From Bacteroidota bacterium (GTDB lineage: Bacteria; Bacteroidota; Bacteroidia; B-17B0; Aurantibacillaceae), in assembly GCA_947474485.1 (NCBI GenBank), contig CANJJP010000062.1, forward strand, positions 1 to 7,937: DNA of 7,937 bases, in the 5' to 3' direction. This document shows positions 1 through 5,409 of the stretch, piece after piece. The notes under the pieces are model-generated. The model ran no database searches and was not told where the DNA came from. It saw only the letters and a program-made list of their open reading frames with translations. Every line of letters begins with the position of its first letter. The stretch's first letter is position 1. The position numbers were made by a program, and so were the translations under genes.

Positions 1-1203
1 CATTGTGTTTACAAATCCTTGATTATCTGCCCATGCAATATTACTACTCTTAAAATCGTAAGTAACATCTTCAATTCCTGAATAAATTAATTTTAAGGGT
101 TTAAATGTTAATGTTTTTGGTTCAAAAGTGCTAAGCCCCCCATCTTTATCTCCTATATATAGTGTAGAATGCACATCGTCATATGCCATGGATTTAAAAC
201 TATATTCTTTAAATACTTTTCTGTAAACAACCTTTTTGTTTTGTGCATTGTAAATGGTGATTTCTCCCCCATCATTAATCCAAACAAATGTATTATTATC
301 CAATGCTAAAATCGATTTAACGCTGTGTTCTATCCTATTACAAAATACTTTGTCATATCGCTGACCGTTTAAATAAATGAAAACAACTGATTTTTCTCCA
401 ACAAAGGTGTAGTTATTATAATTCCTAGCTACATTTTCTTTTTTTAGAGATATAATAACTTTTGTTTTTCCAATACTAGATTCTGTTATAACACCGTCAG
501 ATGAAACATTACATTTTGACCCATTACTTCTATTAATTGTAATGTTCCCAATAGAAGCTTGATCCATCCCTATCAAATCTATATCAGGCGGAGGAAGGGG
601 ATTAGGTGATTTAAAAAGTGCGCTACTCGAATTTTTTGCAGGAGGCACATAAGGTGTTTTCACTTCTGTATAAATAACTTTAATGGCATACTGATCGCCA
701 GTTAAACTTAATTCTATAAGTTGTTTAGAGCTGAGTATCCACCAAGTGTTTTTATTTTTTTGAATTCCTTGAATAAATTTGCCAACTATTTTATAAGGGA
801 TAGCATCTAATTTATGATTATGCAGAGTGTACTTAAATAGATTTGTGTTGCTACCACCCATAAAAACAAAACTATCATTTTCGGCAAAAAAAGCTTGAGT
901 TATGGGAACTCCGTCAGCTGCAAAGCTGTGTAATATTTTTTTGAATCCTGTTTCCCAAAGTTTAATGGTATTGTCGGAAGAAGTTGTTAGGGCGTAGTTT
1001 CCATTTTTACTTAGGTTTACAGATATTACTTCGCTTGTATGTGCATTTTGTAAACTAAGTGAAATTCCATTATTGGGAGGTGTAACTACGTTTATTTTCC
1101 CCGTTAATTTTTGTTCTGCAGGAGTTGGTAAAGGATTAAAACCATTAAAATTTTGAGCAAATAAATTAACTGAAATAAATAAAAATAAAAGTACTTGTTT
1201 CAT
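1..1203 (-). CDS. Secreted WD40-repeat protein, C-terminus cut by window edge
   Basis: The frame is open from the ATG at 1203 to the window edge (401 codons, no stop), so only the N-terminal part is seen. Residues 1-17 (MKQVLLFLFISVNLFAQ) form a signal peptide, so the protein should leave the cytoplasm. Residues 54-93 are one clear WD40 repeat: a histidine at 55, then SVNLSKNGNYALTTSSDNTI and KLW at 81-83. Residues 300-370 hold weaker blade-like stretches (FVWINDGGEITIYNA and LYIGDKDGGLSTFEP). Between them is a linker rich in Pro and Ser at 184-207. In the family such repeats build beta-propellers that bind other proteins. In Bacteroidota some are fused to caspase-like peptidases, but the end that would show this is missing. 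The start lies one base after the stop of the upstream barrel gene, so the two are probably translationally coupled. WD40 fold likely; function unknown. Confidence 0.8.
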   Translation of the reverse strand, partial: MKQVLLFLFISVNLFAQNFNGFNPLPTPAEQKLTGKINVVTPPNNGISLSLQNAHTSEVISVNLSKNGNYALTTSSDNTIKLWETGFKKILHSFAADGVPITQAFFAENDSFVFMGGSNTNLFKYTLHNHKLDAIPYKIVGKFIQGIQKNKNTWWILSSKQLIELSLTGDQYAIKVIYTEVKTPYVPPAKNSSSALFKSPNPLPPPDIDLIGMDQASIGNITINRSNGSKCNVSSDGVITESSIGKTKVIISLKKENVARNYNNYTFVGEKSVVFIYLNGQRYDKVFCNRIEHSVKSILALDNNTFVWINDGGEITIYNAQNKKVVYRKVFKEYSFKSMAYDDVHSTLYIGDKDGGLSTFEPKTLTFKPLKLIYSGIEDVTYDFKSSNIAWADNQGFVNTM

Positions 1204-1204
1204 A

Positions 1205-1882
1205 TTATCCTTTTATTAAAATTAAACTAAAACTATTTTCAGAAAATTTTATTCGGGCATTCCCGAATTGCTTAGAAGTTCGACTATGCGTATAGGCGAG
1301 TGATACATTGGCCAATTTAAATCTTAATTTAAAATAGGGAATTACCGTTGTGGTTTTATTATAGCAATATTTTTCTGTAAAATAAAGATGGCCAGGGATG
1401 CTTCCTTCAGATGTATTCCTTAAAGTGAAATCAGTTAACAATCCAACAGAAGTATATATCCGGGTTTTTCCCTTTCTCGAATTATGAGTTAGAAAACCAG
1501 CTTCAATTGGAATACCTAAAACAAATTTGTCTGTTCTTAATCGTCTTTCGGTTGTTCCAAGATATTTTGAATTGTCAGAGATTTCCGCATACAAATGTTT
1601 TGTGCCAATTTCCCCACCTATACCTAATAACAAACGATTATATGCGTAGATCCAATTGTAAAATCCTGAAATCCCTGGCCCAGGATTTTCATTACTTGTT
1701 ATATCTAAGGAAGAGACTAGGTTATCTTCATTAACATATGTTATGCCTGAAGTTCCAGTTTGCGATAGCTTTTGTAATGTTAATCTTAGACCCGCTTCTG
1801 TATAGTTTTCCTGTGCAATAATAATTGAGGAGGTCATAAGAAGTACTACGGCGAAAAATTTCCTCATTTGTTTAGTAATCAT
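1205..1882 (-). CDS. Small outer-membrane beta-barrel protein (hypothetical)
   Basis: I do not recognise a named family. The ATG at 1882 gives 225 residues. Its first 24 residues make a signal peptide (MITKQMRK, then the hydrophobic stretch FFAVVLLMTSSIIIA, then Q). A TTG at 1894 would add four residues, and an inner ATG at 1867 also keeps the signal peptide. The mature part is rich in alternating polar and hydrophobic strands with aromatic edges, for example NWIYAYNRLLLGIGGEIG, RTDKFVLGIPIEAGFL, PYFKLRFKLANVSLAYTHS and the C-terminal SFSLILIKG. This fits an 8-10 strand barrel of the general OMP_b-brl type. It is the first gene of a two-gene unit with the secreted WD40 gene, and its last codons (AAA GGA TAA) contain that gene's ribosome site. 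It may anchor or export its partner, which is inference only. No Shine-Dalgarno sequence is seen before its own start. Confidence 0.7.
   Translation of the reverse strand: MITKQMRKFFAVVLLMTSSIIIAQENYTEAGLRLTLQKLSQTGTSGITYVNEDNLVSSLDITSNENPGPGISGFYNWIYAYNRLLLGIGGEIGTKHLYAEISDNSKYLGTTERRLRTDKFVLGIPIEAGFLTHNSRKGKTRIYTSVGLLTDFTLRNTSEGSIPGHLYFTEKYCYNKTTTVIPYFKLRFKLANVSLAYTHSRTSKQFGNARIKFSENSFSLILIKG
1208..1214 (-). promoter_or_regulatory. Shine-Dalgarno-like site for the WD40 gene inside the barrel gene's last codons
   Basis: On the minus strand the sequence reads AAAAGGA TAAT ATG. The AAGGA lies four bases before the WD40 start and overlaps the barrel gene's final Lys-Gly codons and stop. This supports ATG 1203 as the start and suggests translational coupling. 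It is the best ribosome site in the window, where most genes have none. Confidence 0.5.
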
Positions 1883-1960
1883 ATTAAAAGGCAATGATAC
1901 AACAATAATAAATGATTTAGTAAGAAATTACTTTGTAAAACAGCGGGTTATTAGATGATT

Positions 1961-2002
1961 TATAGCTATTAAAACAAGAAATTAATAATTACAATAGCTA
2001 TA
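1961..2002. repeat. Inverted repeat with two ATAGCTAT palindromes (operator-like)
   Basis: TATAGCTATT at 1961-1970 and AATAGCTATA at 1993-2002 are perfect 10-bp reverse complements separated by 22 bp. Each arm contains the self-complementary octamer ATAGCTAT (1962-1969 and 1994-2001). The octamers are 32 bp apart, about three helical turns. The gap is divergent, between the barrel gene and coaB, and the right arm overlaps the candidate coaB promoter box. A regulator bound to both sites on one DNA face is possible, but no regulator is known here. A simple hairpin is less likely because the spacer is long. Confidence 0.45.
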
Positions 2003-2006
2003 TTTG
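1999..2006 (+). promoter_or_regulatory. Candidate Bacteroidota -7 box for coaB
   Basis: TATATTTG matches the Bacteroidota -7 consensus TAnnTTTG. No clear -33 TTG element is visible upstream. If used, transcription would start only about 3-5 bases before the coaB ATG at 2016, giving an almost leaderless message. Confidence 0.4.
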
Positions 2007-2015
2007 TAATGTAAA

Positions 2016-2666
2016 ATGCAATTCCAAAATAAAAAAATATTGATTACAGCTGGCCCAACTTATGAGCCAATTGACCCTGTACGTTTTATTGGAAACCGCT
2101 CTACAGGTAAAATGGGAATTGCCATTGCCGAATCCTTTGCAAAACAAGGCGCTGAGGTTGAATTAGTTTTAGGGCCAACACATTTACGACCAAGTCATAA
2201 AAACATAAACTGTCATTTGGTTGAAACAGGGGCACAAATGTATGCAGCATGTTTAAAACAGTATGATTCATGTGATGTCGCAATTATGTCGGCAGCTGTG
2301 GCAGATTACAAACCGGCTGAGGTTTTAAACCAAAAAATTAAAAAGAGCGATGCAACTATTACACTTACCTTAGAAAAAACAACCGACATTCTTTTTGAGC
2401 TGGGCAAATTAAAAAAACATCAATTATTGGTTGGTTTTGCTTTAGAAACTGAGAATTTGATTGAAAATGCGACATCTAAGCTAAACCGTAAAAATTTAGA
2501 CCTTATTGTTGCTAATTATTCTAGTGCTTTCGGCGAAGGCTTTGGTTTCGACACAAATAAGGTAATAATTATTGATAGAAACAATAAAATGTATAATTTT
2601 GAGTTGAAGCAAAAGGAAGAAGTTGCACTTGATATTGTTGATATTGTTGCCAAATATTTAAAATGA
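2016..2666 (+). CDS. coaB: Phosphopantothenate-cysteine ligase (CoaB), stand-alone domain
   Basis: This cytoplasmic enzyme joins cysteine to 4'-phosphopantothenate using a nucleotide triphosphate, a middle step of coenzyme A synthesis. The 216 residues match the CoaB half of the usual bifunctional Dfp/CoaBC. ITAGPTYEPIDP (10-21) opens a Rossmann-like fold. RFIGN (23-27) carries the Arg and Asn equivalent to E. coli R206 and N210. AAVAD is at 93-97 and the KIKK motif at 107-110 matches KxKK with its catalytic lysine. GFALET lies near 144-149 and LDLIVAN follows. All key residues are present. The flavin decarboxylase (CoaC) half, normally about 180 residues ahead in the same protein, is absent, and the upstream gap has no remnant of it. 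The start fits because the domain begins directly with KKILITAGPT. The stop overlaps the next gene's start by ATGA, so the two form an operon. CoaC must be encoded elsewhere. Confidence 0.93.
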   Translation: MQFQNKKILITAGPTYEPIDPVRFIGNRSTGKMGIAIAESFAKQGAEVELVLGPTHLRPSHKNINCHLVETGAQMYAACLKQYDSCDVAIMSAAVADYKPAEVLNQKIKKSDATITLTLEKTTDILFELGKLKKHQLLVGFALETENLIENATSKLNRKNLDLIVANYSSAFGEGFGFDTNKVIIIDRNNKMYNFELKQKEEVALDIVDIVAKYLK

Positions 2667-3571
2667 AAAATTTAATTGTATTTATATTATCAGTTTTTGC
2701 ATTGAATTCTTTTGCACAAGAACTTAATTGTCAGGTAACTGTTTCTTCACAACAAGTTCAAGGTACAGATAACAAACGTATTTTTGATAATCTTCAAAAA
2801 CAAGCTTACGAGTTTTTAAATAATACTAAATGGTCCAAAGACGTTTTCGCAACCAACGAAAAAATTGAGTGTACCATGTTTATTAATATTACTGAACGGC
2901 CTAATAACGGTAATTATTTTAAAGCAACCATTCAGGTTCAAAGCCGAAGACCAGTTTATAAAACATCTTACAACTCACCTTTATTAAATTATAATGATCA
3001 AAACTTTGAATTTGTTTATATCGAAAATCAACCTTTTGATTTTAATATTAATACTTACACCAACAACCTTACTTCAATATTTGCATATTATGCCTACGTT
3101 ATTCTTGCTTTGGATTACGATTCATATTCGCCACTAGGTGGTACAGAGCATTGGCAAAAGGTGCAGCAAATAGTTAATAATGCGCAAAGTGGAAGTGACG
3201 CTGGTACTGGCTGGAAATCATTTGACGGAACAAAGAATCGATTTTGGTATATTGATAATATTTTAAATCCAATGTTTAATCCCATTCGTAATTTATATTA
3301 TCAATTTCACCGCAAGGGCTTAGATGTAATGTACGAAAAAACAGATGCTGGAAGAGCAGAGATTTTTAAATCACTTGTTAGTTTGAAAGAACTTCATAAA
3401 TTACGGCCAGCTTCTTTTAATATGCAAATACTCTTTAATGCTAAAGCCGATGAGATAATAAATATTTTTAAAGAAGCCACTCCTAATGAGAAAACCGAAG
3501 TTATTGAGACCCTCAATCTCATTGATCCTTCAAATGCAAATAAATATTCTAAAATTACAGAAGCTAAATAG
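2663..3571 (+). CDS. porD: DUF4835 / PorD-like type IX secretion-associated protein
   Basis: The 302 residues start with a signal peptide (MKNLIVFILSVFALNSFAQ, 1-19), placing the protein in the periplasm or outer membrane. The body has the marks of the DUF4835 family: ELNCQVTVSS (20-29), KRIFDNLQKQAYEFLNNTKW (38-57), RRPVY (95-99), NSPLLN and NFEFVYIENQPF (104-125), AYYAYVILALDYDSYSPLGG (141-160) and NRFWYIDNILNPMFNP (192-207). The length is that of the whole family, so it is intact. This family is found in Bacteroidota and is now often named PorD in connection with the type IX secretion system; its biochemical role is not clear to me. The ATG overlaps the coaB stop (ATGA), a pairing I know from Bacteroidota genomes, where recN commonly follows. 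Here recN does not follow; a gene remnant does. No Shine-Dalgarno site is seen, and expression probably depends on coupling to coaB. Confidence 0.85.
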   Translation: MKNLIVFILSVFALNSFAQELNCQVTVSSQQVQGTDNKRIFDNLQKQAYEFLNNTKWSKDVFATNEKIECTMFINITERPNNGNYFKATIQVQSRRPVYKTSYNSPLLNYNDQNFEFVYIENQPFDFNINTYTNNLTSIFAYYAYVILALDYDSYSPLGGTEHWQKVQQIVNNAQSGSDAGTGWKSFDGTKNRFWYIDNILNPMFNPIRNLYYQFHRKGLDVMYEKTDAGRAEIFKSLVSLKELHKLRPASFNMQILFNAKADEIINIFKEATPNEKTEVIETLNLIDPSNANKYSKITEAK

Positions 3572-3589
3572 AATTAAGTTTTTATTTTG

Positions 3590-3615
3590 TCAAATTTCTA
3601 TTTCAAATTTCTATT
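3590..3615 (+). repeat. 13-bp perfect tandem duplication
   Basis: TCAAATTTCTATT occurs twice head to tail (3590-3602 and 3603-3615), directly after the PorD gene and before the broken gene remnant. It may be replication slippage, or may mark the point where sequence was lost. No function is implied. Confidence 0.7.
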
Positions 3616-3632
3616 AACTCCCTAAACCATTC

Positions 3633-3919
3633 ATGAATAGGGTTTATAGTTATGCAATTTATAAGGGAGCAATTAATGTATCAATACATTCAATTGCACG
3701 TCAAGTGCCTACTAAAACTTTTAAAACAAATGAGAAGTTAGCCGAAACACGTGCCCAAAAAACATTAGTCGCATTTAAAAAGGCTTTAACTGATATAAAT
3801 TAAATATCACCCTTAAGCGATTAAGTGCTTTAGTAGATGGCCCAGATTACAACAACGATTTCGAAGTTAATAAAGCACAATATGAATTGTTTCAATTTGT
3901 TGAAATTACAGTTGATTAA
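3633..3919 (+). pseudogene. 3' remnant of an OmpA-like protein gene, frameshifted
   Basis: Two adjoining open stretches read as one coding sequence. The first (ATG at 3633 to TAA at 3801) contains INVSIHSIARQVPTKTFKTN followed by EKLAETRAQKTLVAFKKALT. The second, in another frame from about 3803 to the TAA at 3917, gives NITLKRLSALVDGPDYNNDF and then NKAQYELFQFVEITVD. Restoring one missing base near 3800 joins them smoothly at ...ALTDIN-x-NITLKRL. The pattern N..LA..RA, a later VDGP.Y and a FQFVEI tail resembles the C-terminal part of some Bacteroidota OmpA-like proteins; I base this on memory of the family, not a search. The upstream frame is closed by a stop at 3615, so the N-terminal bulk is missing. 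The piece is therefore truncated at its 5' end as well as frameshifted. The decay reading is fairly sure; the family is a guess. Confidence 0.5.
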
Positions 3920-3936
3920 TTTTACACGATTAGTTT

Positions 3937-3974
3937 AAACAAAAACGCCTCGATAATTCGAAGCGTTTTTGTTT
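3937..3974. terminator. Strong bidirectional rho-independent terminator
   Basis: AAACAAAAACGC (3937-3948) pairs perfectly with GCGTTTTTGTTT (3963-3974). After one C/A mismatch, TCGA pairs with TCGA around a TAAT loop (3954-3957). The A-rich left arm and T-rich right arm let it work on both strands. It would end plus-strand transcription from coaB-PorD and the remnant, and back up termination of minus-strand ilvE. Confidence 0.85.
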
Positions 3975-3988
3975 ATTGTTAGCAGCTT

Positions 3989-4149
3989 ATACAAACTAAA
4001 CTTATATTTTAGTCCAATCTGCTTGTTCTTTTTCAGCGATACTTCTTCAAAAAAAAATTCCATAGTCGCTACTATGCAACTTTTTTTTTCATCGCCTTGC
4101 TAAAAAATAACTTCGCATCTTTAGACTAAAACATAAGTTCACTTGGTAT
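3989..4149. repeat. 161-bp imperfect palindrome (dispersed-repeat or MITE-like candidate)
   Basis: The outer arms 3989-4014 and 4124-4149 are reverse complements at 22 of 26 positions. Further in, 4025-4037 (GTTCTTTTTCAGC) and 4099-4111 pair at 11 of 13. An A9 run (4049-4057) faces a T9 run (4081-4089), and CATAGT (4061-4066) faces ACTATG (4071-4076) over a CGCT loop. All share one centre near 4069, so the whole element is one symmetric unit. No open reading frame of note lies inside. It starts 14 bp after the terminator hairpin and ends two bases from the ilvE stop, so it lies in the ilvE 3' untranslated region. I see no clear target-site duplication. It could be a non-autonomous mobile element, a REP-like unit or a large RNA hairpin. 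Confidence 0.75.
4049..4089. terminator. Core hairpin of the palindrome, terminator-like
   Basis: The core has A9, then TTC, CATAGT, a CGCT loop, ACTATG, CAAC and T9. On either strand it reads as a short stem followed by nine Ts. For ilvE this would be the first terminator met after the stop codon. Confidence 0.5.
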
Positions 4150-4151
4150 TA

Positions 4152-5219
4152 CTAGCATACTTTAAGCATCCAGTGGTGCTTGTCTTCTTCTCTTCCTTTG
4201 CGTAAGTTGCGCAAATACCCATCAATTTTTGGGGCGAATTTTCTCTCTTCAATATCTGGTAAGTCATAAACATTGTCTTCAAATCCAATCGCTTTTATGT
4301 GAGCTATAGTTGCTGCTGTTCCTGTTCCAAATGCTTCTTTCAAAGTTCCGTTAGCATGCGCTTCGAAAATTTCTTTTATTGATATTTTTCTCTCTTCAAC
4401 AGTATAGCCCCAATCTTTTGCAATGGTTAAAACTGAATCTCGAGTAATGCCTGCTAGTATAGTGTCACTAAGTGCTGGTGTGATTAGTTTATCTCCAATA
4501 ACAAACATTAAATTCATCGTACCCGATTCTTCCACGTATTGTTGTGTTTCAGAGTCAGTCCAAATAACTTGTTGAAACCCTTTATCTTGAGCTAATCGAG
4601 TTGGATACATTGAACGGCCGTAGTTACCTGCAGCTTTAACATAACCAACACCTCCACGCACTGCTCGGAAAAAATGATGTTCAATCAAAACCTTTACTGG
4701 ATCTGCGTAATATTTTCCAGCGGGGCAACAAAAAATAATAAACTTGTAATTGTCTGCTGGCCTAACTCCAATTGCTTCATCAGTTGAAATTAAAAACGGA
4801 CGAATGTATAAGGACCCAGAATCACTTGTAGGAACCCACGCTTTATCTAATTTCATTAATTCAGTTAATCCACCCATGAATATTTCTTCAGGTACCTCTG
4901 GCATTGCCATACGTATTGCTGATTTATTCATGCGTTTGAAATTATCTAAGGGTCTAAATAATGAAACTGTTCCATCATCCGACTTGTAAGCTTTCATTCC
5001 TTCAAAAATTGATTGACCGTAATGTAATGCAGAAAGAGCATAACTCATGGGCACATCTTGATATGGTTGTATATAACATTTGCTCCATTTTCCATCTTCA
5101 TACTCGGCAATAAACATATGGTCAGCAAAAATTTTTCCGAAAGGCACATTGTTAATGTCGTATTCACTTACCCTTGATTTTTCAATCTTAGTAATTTTTA
5201 TATCCACAGTTTCAGTCAT
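4152..5219 (-). CDS. ilvE: Branched-chain amino acid aminotransferase, class IV PLP enzyme
   Basis: This cytoplasmic enzyme moves the amino group between glutamate and the 2-oxo acids of leucine, isoleucine and valine, the last step of their synthesis and the first of their breakdown. The 355 residues are the normal full length of the larger (type II) bacterial and eukaryote-like branch. Visible motifs are SALHYGQSIFEGMKAYK (63-79), SLYIRPFLI (136-144), GYVKAAGNYG (192-201) with K195 as the expected Schiff-base lysine, the cofactor-binding EESGTMN (230-236), LAGITRDSVL (255-264) and the phosphate-contacting FGTGTAA (297-303). Nothing is missing. The ATG at 5219 is followed by a short variable leader, as in relatives, and no good Shine-Dalgarno site precedes it. 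It stands alone, divergent from the DUF255 gene, with no ilv or leu gene beside it. Two terminator-like structures lie downstream. Confidence 0.96.
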   Translation of the reverse strand: MTETVDIKITKIEKSRVSEYDINNVPFGKIFADHMFIAEYEDGKWSKCYIQPYQDVPMSYALSALHYGQSIFEGMKAYKSDDGTVSLFRPLDNFKRMNKSAIRMAMPEVPEEIFMGGLTELMKLDKAWVPTSDSGSLYIRPFLISTDEAIGVRPADNYKFIIFCCPAGKYYADPVKVLIEHHFFRAVRGGVGYVKAAGNYGRSMYPTRLAQDKGFQQVIWTDSETQQYVEESGTMNLMFVIGDKLITPALSDTILAGITRDSVLTIAKDWGYTVEERKISIKEIFEAHANGTLKEAFGTGTAATIAHIKAIGFEDNVYDLPDIEERKFAPKIDGYLRNLRKGREEDKHHWMLKVC

Positions 5220-5238
5220 GGGGTTTGATTAATTGTTT

Positions 5239-5249
5239 CATTACAAATA
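5239..5249 (-). promoter_or_regulatory. Candidate ilvE promoter box, same 11-mer as before coaB
   Basis: On the minus strand the sequence is TATTTGTAATG, identical to 2001-2011 upstream of coaB. The TTTG half of the Bacteroidota -7 box is present, but the preceding bases (CTTA) do not fit TAnn. If used, the ilvE leader would be about 15-20 bases. Weak support. Confidence 0.3.
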
Positions 5250-5307
5250 AGCACAAAATTTCCCAAATCACCTTAAATTTGGACTATTATTTTTAGCTTT
5301 ATGTCGA

Positions 5308-5333
5308 ATAATTGGGCTGTTAGAACCAATTAT
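5308..5333. repeat. 8-bp inverted repeat in the ilvE/DUF255 divergent gap
   Basis: ATAATTGG (5308-5315) and CCAATTAT (5326-5333) are perfect reverse complements with a 10-bp spacer, so the half-sites are 18 bp apart. This resembles a dimeric regulator site between two divergent genes. The arms are AT-rich, so chance is possible. Confidence 0.35.
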
Positions 5334-5409
5334 ATTGTTAACAGATTAAAATTAAGCTCTTTGCGTATGTTTAAGTAAGGCAAATGTGTTAAAATCGAAA
5401 CTATCTATC

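Noticed and set aside
1507..1734. 75-codon plus-strand ORF
   Set aside because: It is antisense to the well-supported barrel gene and has no recognisable protein features.
1883..1925. Promoter for the barrel gene (TATTATTG on the minus strand)
   Set aside because: It has one mismatch to TAnnTTTG and no partner element; too weak in AT-rich DNA to report as a feature.
4750..4989. 79-codon plus-strand ORF
   Set aside because: It lies antisense inside ilvE, whose motifs are unambiguous.
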